Shown piece by piece: positions 33,986 through 43,066 of a stretch of DNA of 64,000 nucleotides (positions are counted from its first letter, which is position 1; every line of letters begins with the position of its first letter). A model generated the notes under the pieces. That model had not been told where the DNA came from. It saw only the letters and a list, made by a program, of their open reading frames with translations, and did no database searches. Made by a program: the position numbers and the translations under genes. The DNA is taken from contig NZ_FSQT01000002.1 of NCBI RefSeq assembly GCF_900143515.1, forward strand, positions 186,001 to 250,000. The letters are read 5' to 3'. Source of the DNA: Micromonospora cremea (GTDB lineage: Bacteria; Actinomycetota; Actinomycetes; Mycobacteriales; Micromonosporaceae).

Positions 33986-34249
33986 TCAGTTTCCCAGCGC
34001 TCGGACCTTGGCGATCGTCTCCTGGACGTGCTGCTTGGCCGGGTCGCCGCCCTGCGACGCCTGAGCCAGGGCCTGGCGGTACGAATCGATCATGCCGATC
34101 AGCGGGCCGGCAGCCACGCCCTCCAACGCACCGGCGACGAGCGCCCGCGCCTCGGCCGCGTCCTGCGCTGCCGCCGCGGTCTTGGCCTTCGCCTCGTCCA
34201 GCTTCTGCGACGCCGCCGCCAACCTCGCGATGATCTGTGCTGCGCTCAC
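33986..34249 (-). CDS. Small helical protein (DUF6244-like), last gene of the FtsK cluster
   Basis: The product has 87 residues, predicted as two long helices split near G-A-L-E-G-V-A-A-G-P-L. The first helix holds K-L-D-E-A-K-A-K-T-A-A-A-A-Q and the second D-S-Y-R-Q-A-L-A-Q-A. It has no signal peptide. Size and hairpin shape resemble WXG100 secretion substrates, but no W-x-G is present. GGGAGG lies 5 bases before the GTG start at 34249. It is 166 bases beyond the membrane gene of the FtsK cluster and on the same strand. Confidence 0.7.
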   Translation of the reverse strand: MSAAQIIARLAAASQKLDEAKAKTAAAAQDAAEARALVAGALEGVAAGPLIGMIDSYRQALAQASQGGDPAKQHVQETIAKVRALGN

Positions 34250-34415
34250 GCACACCTCCCCCGTGGTCGACCATCGCCTCCACCACCGCACCGGCGGAGA
34301 CCACATGGGAGCGTACGAGATCCGCGCACTCGGCACGACCGCCCCCCGGACACCACGATTTCAGCGAAGCCGAGTGGATCACGCCCGGAACAAGCCAGGC
34401 TAGGCCGGGCCGGGC

Positions 34416-35315
34416 TCAGCGCAGGCCGCGGACCAGCAGCAGGTAGCCGCAGTAGGCGACCGGGACCAGCAGGAAGCAGATCAGGAACCCGAGCGGCAGG
34501 TAGCGCGGCGGGGTGCCGGCGACCATCGCGGGCCGACCCCATTGGCCGAGCACCAGGTACCCCCCGAAGAACGCCAACGCGGGCAGCCCGGCGCAGATCC
34601 ACGCGCCGAGGGTGAACCCGTCGACCAGGCCGACCCCGGAGGCGAGCACCAGGGCCAGCATGGCCACCCCGGCGGCGGCTCCACACCCGGCGTAGACGGC
34701 CACCGCGCGGGCCAGCGGTGACCAGGTGGGCAGCAGCGCCGGCCGCTGGGCCAGCAGCTCCGCCTGCTGCCCGTGCCGGTCCGCCTCGTCGGCCATCCGC
34801 CGGGCCAGCTCCAACTCCACCGCCGGATCGACCGCCGCCGCGCGCTGCGCCGGCACCCCGGCGCCCGCCGGGCTCACCGCCGTCGGCAGCGCCAGGCGCG
34901 CCTCCCCCGCCGGCAGCCCGGGGTACGCCCCGACATCCGCCCGCCCCGGCGCGCCGGCTGCGCCGGCGGGACCCCCGTCCCCCGGTCCGGGCACGACGGA
35001 CGGACCGGACCCGGCAGCGGGGTCACCGCCCGACCCGGGCCCCTGCGGGCCGGGCCAGGCAGGGCCGGCGCTCGATCCCGGTGCCGTGCCCGACTGCGCG
35101 GGTGGCGGGACAGCGGCCGGCTGGTCGACGCCGATGGCGTGGCCGAGCTGGTCGAGGCGGTGCCCCTGGGCGGTCAGCCGCTGGTGCAGGTAGTCGACGG
35201 CGGCGTGCAGATCGCGGCGGCGCTCGGACTCGACCGCGGCGTCCCGCTCGCCGGCGCGGCGCTGCTCGGCGAGCTGGCGGGCCAACGCCGCGTACTCCTC
35301 GAAGGACACCGTCAC
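34416..35315 (-). CDS. Membrane protein of the FtsK cluster
   Basis: The product has 299 residues. The N-terminal 70 residues are a coiled, charged segment (A-R-Q-L-A-E-Q-R-R-A-G-E-R-D). A long Pro/Gly/Ala-rich linker (about 75-150) follows, then a helical part with L-A-R-R-M-A-D-E-A-D-R-H, and a C-terminal block of three or four membrane segments from about residue 190 to the end. No known domain is recognised. It starts with GTG overlapping the ATPase stop as GTGA, with GAGGAGCG upstream, so the two are translated together and probably act together at the membrane. Confidence 0.75.
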   Translation of the reverse strand: MTVSFEEYAALARQLAEQRRAGERDAAVESERRRDLHAAVDYLHQRLTAQGHRLDQLGHAIGVDQPAAVPPPAQSGTAPGSSAGPAWPGPQGPGSGGDPAAGSGPSVVPGPGDGGPAGAAGAPGRADVGAYPGLPAGEARLALPTAVSPAGAGVPAQRAAAVDPAVELELARRMADEADRHGQQAELLAQRPALLPTWSPLARAVAVYAGCGAAAGVAMLALVLASGVGLVDGFTLGAWICAGLPALAFFGGYLVLGQWGRPAMVAGTPPRYLPLGFLICFLLVPVAYCGYLLLVRGLR

Positions 35316-37843
35316 CGCTCCTCGTCCGGCTCGTGCCCGTCGCGGGCGAACGGCACGATCAGCCGGGTGCGGTGGTCGTGCCGGTCGACCAGCAGCGCCC
35401 GGTCGGCGCGGGGCGTGTAGGCGAGGTCGTGCACCCCGAGGTGCAGGGCCAGATCGGCCCCGGGCACGTTGAGCGCGACAAGGCAGGCGACGTCGTCGCG
35501 GTTCTGCGTGCCGCCGAGGTCGTCGGCGAGCCGGCGCAGGCCGCGCCACCAGCCGAGCAGGTGCACCCCCTGAGCGGGGCCCCGCCGCAGCAGGGTGCGC
35601 AGGTCGTCCAGGCCGGAGCGAAAGGTGGCCGGGTCGGCCGCCCCGAGCACCGGTGCGGCGGCGTCCATTCCGAACACCACCAGGTATTCGCGCCCGGCGG
35701 GCTCGGCGGCCAGCGCGGCGATCCGGTCGCGCAGCCCGGCCGCGTCGACGCGGTGCACCGGGTGGCCGGCGGCTCGCAGCGCGGCTTCGGTCTCGTCGGC
35801 GACCGGGTCGGCGGCGGTGACCAGCGAGGCCAGCAGGAACCGGGCGTCGCCGGCGGCGTGTTGACGGGCCAGGCTCAGTGTCGCGGCGCGCAGCACGTCC
35901 GCACCGGCCGGCGCGGCGCCCACCACGGCGAGGTGCCGGCCCGGAGTGGCGTCCATCAGGAACAGCGCGGTGGTGCCGTGCACGTCGACCGTCCGGCCGA
36001 CCAGGGCCATCGGGCGCCGGCCACCGGGGCGTAACCCGGCGAAGGTGGGATCGTCCTCGACCCGCGCCGCTTCGTACCCCTTGAAGACCGCCGGCGCCCG
36101 CGCGCCCGGCGGGCGGGCCTGCCACAGCTCGTGACGCAGCACGGCGAGGTCGGCGGCGGCGGCGTGCGCATCGGGAAAACGCAGCACCGTGTCGGCGCCG
36201 ACCGCGCCGGCGGCGGTGTTGACCACGGCGGAGCCGATCGGCAGGGCCGCGGCGGAATCGTTGAGCGGGTCGAGCACCCCGCCACCACCGGGCAGCGCCA
36301 CCCGCAGCGCGAACTGCCCGAAGATCGCCTCGGCCCGCCCATAGAGCGCCTCGATGCCGGTCATGCTCTGGCTGGCCAGCACCAGGTGTACGCCGTAGGA
36401 GCGACCCTTGCGGGCCAGCTCCTCCAGCAGGTCGACGGACTCCCGGGCCAGCGCGTCGTTGCCGGCGAGCAGCACGTGGAACTCGTCGACGACCGCCACG
36501 ATGCGCGGCAGTGGATTGTCCCGGAGCAGGTCGGCGAGCTTGGTGACGCCGTGCCGCTTGAGCGCGGTGGCCCGGCGCTGTGCCTCCCGGCGCAGCTCGC
36601 GCAGCACGGCGAGCCCGTACTCCCGGTCGGATTCGATGCCGACCGCACGGGCGTGCGGCAGCCAGGACGGGTCACGCCCGGTGGGCACGAACTCGGTGAA
36701 GCTCACGCCCTCCTTGAAGTCGAGCAGGTAGAGCTGGAGCTCGGCCGGGGAGTAACGGGCGGCCAGCCCGTAGAGGACGTCGAGCAGGAAGACGGTCTTG
36801 CCGGCGCCGGTGCGCCCGCCGACCAGCCAGTGCGGGGTGGCGTCATCGAAGGCGACGGTCAGCGGGGCACGGCCGGCCCGGCCGATCACCGTCCGCAGAC
36901 CGTTGCCGGCGGACTCGGCCCAGCGCCGCTCGGGCAGCAGCTCGGCGAAGCGCAGCGCGTCGGTGCGGCGGGCGGCGGCGCCAAGGTGCTCGGCGAGCGC
37001 CCGCACCGACGCCGGCGGGAGGTCACCGTCGAGCAGCACCGGCGCGGCGAGGCCGTCGCCGTCGGCGCTGAACGGGGCGTTGGGCGGGTCGCCGACCTGC
37101 GCGTACCGCTCGCTGAGCCGGACCGCGGTGGTGCCGGCCAGCGACGGGGAGGTCTCGCCCGGCAGCCGGGACGGGTGACCGGCGAGCAGCACGCAGACGG
37201 CGGCGGCCGGGCCGGCGTGGGTGAGCGCGGCGAGCCGGGCCAGCTCGCGCGGCGGCGGTGCGGCGGTGGCGACCACCACCAGCAGGTGTCGGGCGTCGGG
37301 GTCGGCGTGCTGCGCGGCGCGGGCGTGCCGTTCGGCGGCGTCCAGCAGCGCGGCCACCTCGGCCTCCCCGGTGGCCGGCGGGTCGAGCACCCCGGCGTCG
37401 AGCAGCGGGCGCAGCGGGCCGAAGGTGGCGCCCAGCGCGGCGGTGTCGATGCCGGCGACCCGGACCTGACCGGCCGGGGCGGTGGCGACCAGCCGCAGCA
37501 CCAGCGCCCGCAGCAGCCCGGCGACCCGGGGGTCCCGGGCGTCGGTGTCCAGCGCCAAATGGTGGCCGCCGCCGAGCGGCAGCAGCACCGGAAAGCCGCC
37601 GTCGGGTGTGGACGCCTCGCCGATCCGGACCGCGGCCGGCGTGTCGGTGAGCGGGGTGGCGCCGGGGGTGGGGGTGGCCAGCGCACCGCCGACCTGGGCC
37701 AGTCGGGCCACCAGCTCGCCGGCGCCGACCGGCGCGGCGGGAGCCAGTGCCGCGCCCAGCGCGCCCCGGGCGGTGTCCAGGTGCGCCCGGGCCGCTCGGT
37801 GGGCGGTGACCGCCTGCCCGTACGCCGACGCGAGCCTGCCCAC
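35312..37843 (-). CDS. FtsK/SpoIIIE-type (EccC-like) ATPase
   Basis: The product has 843 residues with no membrane segment. Residues 1-330 include a coiled start and an unrecognised globular part. An FtsK/SpoIIIE ATPase domain follows, with Walker A G-G-R-T-G-A-G-K-T (about 342-350), Walker B I-V-A-V-V-D-E-F (about 448-455) and L-A-S-Q-S-M-T-G after it. The remaining 300 residues look like a second, degenerate ATPase domain without a P-loop. The closest class by layout is EccC of type VII secretion and related pumps. GGGAGG precedes the GTG at 37843. It is followed by a membrane protein with 4-base overlap. Confidence 0.86.
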   Translation of the reverse strand: MGRLASAYGQAVTAHRAARAHLDTARGALGAALAPAAPVGAGELVARLAQVGGALATPTPGATPLTDTPAAVRIGEASTPDGGFPVLLPLGGGHHLALDTDARDPRVAGLLRALVLRLVATAPAGQVRVAGIDTAALGATFGPLRPLLDAGVLDPPATGEAEVAALLDAAERHARAAQHADPDARHLLVVVATAAPPPRELARLAALTHAGPAAAVCVLLAGHPSRLPGETSPSLAGTTAVRLSERYAQVGDPPNAPFSADGDGLAAPVLLDGDLPPASVRALAEHLGAAARRTDALRFAELLPERRWAESAGNGLRTVIGRAGRAPLTVAFDDATPHWLVGGRTGAGKTVFLLDVLYGLAARYSPAELQLYLLDFKEGVSFTEFVPTGRDPSWLPHARAVGIESDREYGLAVLRELRREAQRRATALKRHGVTKLADLLRDNPLPRIVAVVDEFHVLLAGNDALARESVDLLEELARKGRSYGVHLVLASQSMTGIEALYGRAEAIFGQFALRVALPGGGGVLDPLNDSAAALPIGSAVVNTAAGAVGADTVLRFPDAHAAAADLAVLRHELWQARPPGARAPAVFKGYEAARVEDDPTFAGLRPGGRRPMALVGRTVDVHGTTALFLMDATPGRHLAVVGAAPAGADVLRAATLSLARQHAAGDARFLLASLVTAADPVADETEAALRAAGHPVHRVDAAGLRDRIAALAAEPAGREYLVVFGMDAAAPVLGAADPATFRSGLDDLRTLLRRGPAQGVHLLGWWRGLRRLADDLGGTQNRDDVACLVALNVPGADLALHLGVHDLAYTPRADRALLVDRHDHRTRLIVPFARDGHEPDEER

Positions 37844-37999
37844 GCTCTGCCTCCCACGCCACGGCTGTCCGGTTCGCGGAAACCCTAACGGACGGCGGCG
37901 ACACCGGGACAGTACCGGCGCGGCGCGACCGGCCTGAATCGCCGCGCGGCGGCCGACGGTCCGAGGTGGACCGCCGGCCGCCGTGCGACGACGTGCGGG

Positions 38000-38797
38000 T
38001 CAGCCGGTGACCGCGTTCAGCGCCGGCAGGTAGCCGTGGCGGTAGCCGTCGGAATCCGGGTGGTACGCCTCGATGACGCCGCTGACGTCGTGGATCCACG
38101 GGTCGCCGGCGCAGACGCCGTGCCCGGCGAAGTAGGGCCGGGTGTCGGCGAAGGTGGCGCCGGCGGCGTTGGCCCGTCCGGAGATGACCGTGGCGAGCAC
38201 GTCGGCGGCCTCGTTGAGAATGGTGCGCTTGTAGGTGCTCATCGCCAGCCAACCGCACGACGTGGTCTCGAACAGCCTCGGGTAGCCCAGCACGATCAGC
38301 CGCGCGTTCGGCGCCCGGTTGCGGATGGCCGCGTAGGTGGCGTCGAGCCGGCCGGGCAGCGTCGAGGTGGCGAAGGCCTTGGCGCTGTTGACCGCGTTGG
38401 TGCAGGACGACGTGCTGCCGAACCGGCAACTGGTGATCACGTCGGCGAAGCCGGCGTCGTTGCCGCCGATGGTGATGGTGACCAGGGTGGTGGCGCTGCT
38501 GAGGGCGTTGACCTGGTCGTTGAGCACGTCAGCGGTGACCGCGCCACCGCAGGCCGGGAAGCTGAAGCTGGTCACGCCGTGGGCGGCGGCCCAGAGCGGG
38601 GCGTACGACTTCTGGCTGCGCAGGCAGGTGGACCAGTCGTACGGGCCGGCGCCGACGCCGGAGGAGTACGAGTCGCCGAGCGCGACGTAGTTGACGGCGG
38701 CGGCGTGCGCGGTGCCGGGGACGAGCACGGCGCCGAGGGCGGCGGTGAACGCGGCGACCAGCGCGGCCAGGGCGCGGGCCAGCGGGCGGTGGGGCAT
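38000..38797 (-). CDS. Secreted SGNH/GDSL esterase (lipase)
   Basis: The product has 265 residues. A 32-residue signal peptide ends in T-A-H-A-A. The catalytic blocks are G-D-S-Y-S-S-G (Ser), I-G-G-N-D (Asn), and a late H-P-D-S-D-G-Y (Asp and His). Six cysteines fit three disulfides, as in secreted Streptomyces esterases of this group. It acts outside the cell on lipid esters. GGAGG lies 7 bases upstream of the ATG. Confidence 0.92.
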   Translation of the reverse strand: MPHRPLARALAALVAAFTAALGAVLVPGTAHAAAVNYVALGDSYSSGVGAGPYDWSTCLRSQKSYAPLWAAAHGVTSFSFPACGGAVTADVLNDQVNALSSATTLVTITIGGNDAGFADVITSCRFGSTSSCTNAVNSAKAFATSTLPGRLDATYAAIRNRAPNARLIVLGYPRLFETTSCGWLAMSTYKRTILNEAADVLATVISGRANAAGATFADTRPYFAGHGVCAGDPWIHDVSGVIEAYHPDSDGYRHGYLPALNAVTG

Positions 38798-38866
38798 GAC
38801 GGACCTCCACAGGACAGGGGTGGTGGGATCCTGCGACCGCGCGCGTGGCCAGGGGTGGAACGGTTG

Positions 38867-38885
38867 TTACCAGGCGGTAATAGTA
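38867..38885 (-). promoter_or_regulatory. -10 box and TTACC dyad upstream of the GDSL esterase
   Basis: A perfect dyad TTACC-AGGC-GGTAA (38867-38880) abuts TACTAT (38885-38880 on the minus strand), a good -10 box. The dyad covers the start of transcription, so a repressor could act here. The same half-sites occur upstream of the lipase at 29084-29101. Confidence 0.5.
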
Positions 38886-38998
38886 TCGAAATCTTTAGAT
38901 CGATGGAATAGGCGGTCGACCCGCGCGCCGGGCCGGCGGCGTTCACAGTTGTCGATTAGGTTGGCGGGGCGAACACCCCGATGGAGGGAGTCCACCTC

Positions 38999-40534
38999 GT
39001 GCGACGAGTCCTCACGGCGGCCACCGCCGCCCTGACCCTCACCACCGCCGGCACCATGCTCACCGGCGGCCCAGGCCAGGCCGCCCCGACAGGCTGGGGC
39101 CGGCCCACCGTCACGCTCGCGCCGCAACCCGGTGCCCCCGGGCTGGGCGACAGCTACTTCCCCGACTACGGCAACGGCGGCTACGACGTCTCGCACTACG
39201 ACGTCCGGCTGCGCTACGACCCGGCCACCGACCGGCTCACCGGCACCACCACGATCCTCGCCACCGCGACCGAGGATCTGTCCCGGTTCAACCTGGACTT
39301 CCTGCTCGACGTCGAGTCGGTGCGGGTCAACGGCTGGGCGGCGAGCAGCAGCACCGCCGGCGCGCACGAGCTGGTGGTCACCCCGGCCCGCACGGTGACC
39401 CGGGGCCAGCAGCTCACCATCGTCGTGCGCTACGCCGGCATCCCGTCGGAGACGCTGGTCGGCGGCTACACCGGCTGGACGCGCACCGACGACGGGGCGC
39501 TGGCGGTCAACGAGCCGGAGTCCGCGTGGTGGTGGTTCCCGAGCAACGACCACCCGCTGGACAAGGCGACCTTCGACATCTCCGTCTCGGTGCCCACCGG
39601 CGTCGAGGTGATCAGCAACGGCGTGCAGCCGAGGCCGCCACTGGCCGAGGCCGGCGACCGCACCCGGTGGAGTTGGCGGACCACCTCCCCCACCGCCACC
39701 TATCTGGCCTTCATGGCCATCGGCCAGTACGACATCGTCACCGACACCACGCCGAGCGGCCAGCCGGTGGTGAACGCGTACAGCACCTCGCTGGGCGCGC
39801 TCGGGCCGGCCGCGCGCGCCAGCATCGAGCGGACCGCCGAAATCGTCGACTGGGAGAGCGGCATCTTCGGCCCGTACCCCTTCGAGGCGCAGGGCGGCGT
39901 GGCCGGGCCGGTGGACGGCATCAGCTTCGCGCTAGAGACGCAGACCCGACCGGTGTACGGACCGGGCTTCTGGCGGCGCGGCGCCAACACGTACGTGGTG
40001 GCACACGAGAACGCCCACCAGTGGTTCGGCGACTCGGTCTCGGTGGCCGACTGGCGCCACATCTGGCTCAACGAGGGCTTCGCCTCGTACGCCGAGTGGC
40101 TCTGGTCGGAGGAGCAGGGCGAGGGCACCGCCCAGGAGGTCTTCGACTTCACCTACGCCAGCTACCCGGCCGACTCCGAGTTCTGGCAGGTGCTGCCCGG
40201 TGACCCGGGCGCCGACCGGGTCTTCGACAACGCGGTCTACGACCGGGGCGCGATGACGCTGCACCAGCTGCGGCTGGCGGTGGGCGACGACGCGTTCTTC
40301 GAGATCCTGCCGGCCTGGACAGCAGAGCGCCGGTACGGCAACGGCACCGTCGCGCAGTTCCAGGCCCTGGCCGAGCGGATCTCCGGGCTGGACCTGGACG
40401 AGCTGTTCACCACCTGGCTGTTCACCGCCGGCCGGCCCGACGTAGCCACCGCCGCGCGCAAGGCCGCCGCCCCACCGGTCGAGCCGGAGTCCTGGGCAAA
40501 GATCCAGGAGGCCCACGGACTGCTGGCGCACTGA
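38999..40534 (+). CDS. Secreted M1 family metallopeptidase
   Basis: The product has 511 residues. A signal peptide of about 32 residues ends near G-P-G-Q-A-A. The zinc site is complete as H-E-N-A-H followed by exactly 18 residues and then E in N-E-G-F-A-S-Y. The substrate-side motif usually written G-A-M-E-N appears as F-A-L-E-T, a variant that keeps the acid. The protein is short compared with classical aminopeptidase N (about 850) and lacks the C-terminal helical domain. A GGAGGGAG ribosome binding site lies about 9 bases before the GTG start. It is divergent from the GDSL esterase. Confidence 0.9.
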   Translation: MRRVLTAATAALTLTTAGTMLTGGPGQAAPTGWGRPTVTLAPQPGAPGLGDSYFPDYGNGGYDVSHYDVRLRYDPATDRLTGTTTILATATEDLSRFNLDFLLDVESVRVNGWAASSSTAGAHELVVTPARTVTRGQQLTIVVRYAGIPSETLVGGYTGWTRTDDGALAVNEPESAWWWFPSNDHPLDKATFDISVSVPTGVEVISNGVQPRPPLAEAGDRTRWSWRTTSPTATYLAFMAIGQYDIVTDTTPSGQPVVNAYSTSLGALGPAARASIERTAEIVDWESGIFGPYPFEAQGGVAGPVDGISFALETQTRPVYGPGFWRRGANTYVVAHENAHQWFGDSVSVADWRHIWLNEGFASYAEWLWSEEQGEGTAQEVFDFTYASYPADSEFWQVLPGDPGADRVFDNAVYDRGAMTLHQLRLAVGDDAFFEILPAWTAERRYGNGTVAQFQALAERISGLDLDELFTTWLFTAGRPDVATAARKAAAPPVEPESWAKIQEAHGLLAH

Positions 40535-40542
40535 GCCCCGAC

Positions 40543-40588
40543 GTCGGCCGGGAGGCCAGCCGCCCGAGCGGCGAGCCTCCCGGCCGAC
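40543..40588 (+). terminator. Terminator of the M1 peptidase gene
   Basis: GTCGGCCGGGAGGC (40543-40556) pairs perfectly with GCCTCCCGGCCGAC (40575-40588). The loop contains a CCGC/GCGG pair that can extend the stem. It lies 8 bases after the stop codon. Confidence 0.65.
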
Positions 40589-40634
40589 CGGGTCATGTGG
40601 GGCGACAGCCCCGGCCCCGACCAGCCCGCACGGC

Positions 40635-40757
40635 GCCTGTCGAGCTGCCCCGGAAATGGGGCGCGGCTGAACCGGCACGAGCGGCTGTGCCGTCTGTTCG
40701 GCGTTCGGTACGGGAACGAACGATGAGCCGGTCCAGATCTGGGGCAGCTCGACAGGC
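40635..40757. repeat. 123-base inverted-repeat element
   Basis: Perfect 17-base inverted ends, GCCTGTCGAGCTGCCCC (40635-40651) and GGGGCAGCTCGACAGGC (40741-40757), enclose 89 bases. The interior holds a smaller dyad, CGTTCGGTACGGGAACGAACG. No coding potential is apparent. It lies between convergent genes and is not at a gene end, so it may be a small non-autonomous element. It occupies most of the 298-base gap 40535-40832. Confidence 0.65.
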
Positions 40758-40832
40758 ACGAACGGTGCCGATCCGCCCGCCCAGCCTGGCCGCCCGGCAA
40801 CGGACCAGACCCTGGCCCGATCCCGCAGCGGG

Positions 40833-41375
40833 TCAGGACGCCCGCGCCGACGAACCGTCCACCGGCACCGGCCGCACGCCCACCGCCTCGACGGCGCTCG
40901 CCTCGATGGCGCGGATGTGCCGGTAGGCGAACCAGAGCGGCGGGAACGCGCCGACCGCGAAGGAGAGGTCGACCAGCGTCCAGAACCAGGGGATGTCCCG
41001 GATCGGGCCGCAGATCAGCGCCAGCGGGACGATCCCCGCACAGGCGATCATGCCGACCTGCACCACCCAGACGTTGCGCACCGGGTCACGCAGCGGACCC
41101 CAGAACGCCACCGCCAGCACCAGGTGGGCGAAGGCCAGCCAGTCGGTGCCGTAGAGCAGGAACGGGTAGTCCTCGCCGGCCGTCACGAGCCCGGTGTGGA
41201 CCCGCTCGATCCAGTCGACCAGCGCCGGCAGTTGGCCGGCGAGCGGGTCCAGGGCGCGCAGCAGCCAGCGCACCTCGATCTCCAGCGGGAAGGCGGTCAC
41301 CCCGCTCAGGAAGAGCCCGATCAGTACGATCCACAGCCACCGGCGGGTCCGCCGTAGCCGCTCCTCGATGTCCAT
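40833..41375 (-). CDS. Uncharacterised membrane protein
   Basis: The product has 180 residues and four to five hydrophobic segments (about 12-30, 73-92, 100-125 and 130-150) with basic ends. Recognisable features are limited to a W-L-L-R-A-L-D-P-L-A loop and a final charged tail. No family can be named. TACGCT lies 6 bases before the ATG, giving a leaderless start. Confidence 0.65.
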   Translation of the reverse strand: MDIEERLRRTRRWLWIVLIGLFLSGVTAFPLEIEVRWLLRALDPLAGQLPALVDWIERVHTGLVTAGEDYPFLLYGTDWLAFAHLVLAVAFWGPLRDPVRNVWVVQVGMIACAGIVPLALICGPIRDIPWFWTLVDLSFAVGAFPPLWFAYRHIRAIEASAVEAVGVRPVPVDGSSARAS

Positions 41376-41445
41376 GATCGGAGCGTAGCGATGATCTTCG
41401 TATCGTTCGGCCCCGCAGGCCGGTCCCTCTGGGGTGACCGCTGTC

Positions 41446-42873
41446 TCAGCGGCAGGTGGGCGCGAGAGCCGGACCGGTCAGGTCGGCCGGAGACACCCCG
41501 GCCGCCTGTGGGCTGTCGCCCGCCGGCATCAGCACCGGCCGAAGCGTCAACTGGCCGCCGCCGACCGCCCCGGCGGGCTGGGCGATGGGGGCCGCGCTCC
41601 GCGCCACCCGCCGTACCGGCCACCTCAGCGGCGACCCGACCAGCGTGAGGATGAGCCCGCGACCGCGCTGCTGGTCCAGGGCGACCGCCGCCGCCACGGT
41701 GGCGATCGCCGCGACGGATCCGGCCAGGACGAGAGTCTGCCGGGGCCCGGCGTGTTCGGAGAGCCAGCCGAGCAGCGGCGCGCCGACCGCCGCGGAGACC
41801 GAGCCGGTGACCGCGAGTGCGGCGAGTACGCGACCCCGCATCGCGCCGTCGGTGTCGAGTTGGGCGCGGGTGCCGACGGTGGTGTCGATGACCACCGCGG
41901 CGGCGGCGATCGGCAGGATCACCGCCGCGAAGCTCCACGTTCCTGGAGCGAGACCGGCGACGATCTGCAGCGCGCTGGCCAGCAGGCCCGCAGTGACCAG
42001 GGTCCGGTAGCCCAGTTCACGCCGGCGGGCTGCGACGAGCGCACCCAGCACCGTCCCGACCGCGAACACGGTCGACAGCAGGCCGTAGCCGGACGCCCCG
42101 GCGTCGAGCGGTCCTTCGCTCATCGCCGCCATCGTCACCTGGTAGTTGCGTCCCAGGCTGCCCAGCACGAACGCCAGGGCGAGCGCGAGCAGCAGCACCG
42201 GCTGCCCGCGCAGGTAGGCGAACCCGGCGCGAACGCCGCCGCGGCTCCGGCCGCCGTCCGGCGGCGCCACCTGGTGACCGTGCAACGCCCCCTGGCGTAC
42301 GCCGAAGAGCGCCACCACCACGGCGAGGAAGCTCGCCGCGTTGATGCCGAAGAGCAGCGCGGGGCCGACGGCGGCCACCACGACGGCACCGAGGCTCATG
42401 CCGAGGATGCGGCCGGCGGAGTTGGTGAGCGAGCCGAGCGCCAGCGCGTTGCCGAGCGTCTCCCGGTCCACCAGGGTGGAGGACCAACGACCCATCACCG
42501 GGCCCTCGATCGCCGAGACGGCGCCGGTGAGCAGGGAGATCGCGAAGATCAGCGGCAGGCCGCCGACACCGGTCAGGGCGACCGCCGCCAACCCCGCGGC
42601 GAGTGTCGCGTGGGCCACCTGGGCGGCGATCAGCAGAGGGCGGGCGGGGAGCCGGTCGGCCAGCACACCGCCCCAGAGGCTGAGCAGCAGCGTGGGCGCG
42701 GCCTGGAGCAGCACGGCGAAACCCATGGAGGTCGCCGAGCCGGTCTCCTTCAGCACGTACCAGTTGACTCCGAGGACCTGCATCCAGGTCCCGATGACGG
42801 AGACGAACCCGGCGAGCGCCCAGATCCGGTAGTTCCGGTGGCGCAGCGCAGCAAAGGTGGCACCTTTGGCCAC
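41446..42873 (-). CDS. MFS transporter (EntS/enterobactin-exporter-like)
   Basis: The product has 475 residues and about 12 membrane segments. It opens with R-H-R-N-Y-R-I-W-A-L-A-G-F, the usual start of MFS_3 transporters, and has L-W-G-G-V-L-A-D-R-L-P as motif A. The later half has V-F-A-V-G-T-V-L-G-A-L. This group includes siderophore exporters and macrolide pumps, so the cargo is uncertain. The GTG at 42873 is favoured because GGGAGGG lies 8 bases upstream; an upstream ATG at 42909 is possible. The C-terminal 70 residues are low in complexity. Confidence 0.88.
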   Translation of the reverse strand: MAKGATFAALRHRNYRIWALAGFVSVIGTWMQVLGVNWYVLKETGSATSMGFAVLLQAAPTLLLSLWGGVLADRLPARPLLIAAQVAHATLAAGLAAVALTGVGGLPLIFAISLLTGAVSAIEGPVMGRWSSTLVDRETLGNALALGSLTNSAGRILGMSLGAVVVAAVGPALLFGINAASFLAVVVALFGVRQGALHGHQVAPPDGGRSRGGVRAGFAYLRGQPVLLLALALAFVLGSLGRNYQVTMAAMSEGPLDAGASGYGLLSTVFAVGTVLGALVAARRRELGYRTLVTAGLLASALQIVAGLAPGTWSFAAVILPIAAAAVVIDTTVGTRAQLDTDGAMRGRVLAALAVTGSVSAAVGAPLLGWLSEHAGPRQTLVLAGSVAAIATVAAAVALDQQRGRGLILTLVGSPLRWPVRRVARSAAPIAQPAGAVGGGQLTLRPVLMPAGDSPQAAGVSPADLTGPALAPTCR

Positions 42874-43066
42874 GACGAACCCTCCCGTGCAATCGAGCAT
42901 GATGATCACGCCCGATCGCGGCGCGGCCCGGCAGCGGACAAGTCTTGCGGCAATTAACCCGATCTGCCCACCTTCGTGACCGGGCTCACCGGTCCACGCC
43001 GACCGGCCGGCGCGGTAAACCCCCGCGCCGGCCAGATATTCCGGTCCGTCGGTTTACGCCCTGGCG

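Noticed and set aside
33986..34249. Calling the 87-residue protein a true WXG100 (EsxA-like) protein
   Set aside because: The size and two-helix form fit, but there is no W-x-G turn and no C-terminal Y-x-x-x-D/E signal. Only the similarity in form is reported.
43010..43066. Terminator after gltD formed by GGTAAACC and GGTTTAC
   Set aside because: Only about 7 bases pair across a loop of more than 30. This is too weak to list as a terminator.
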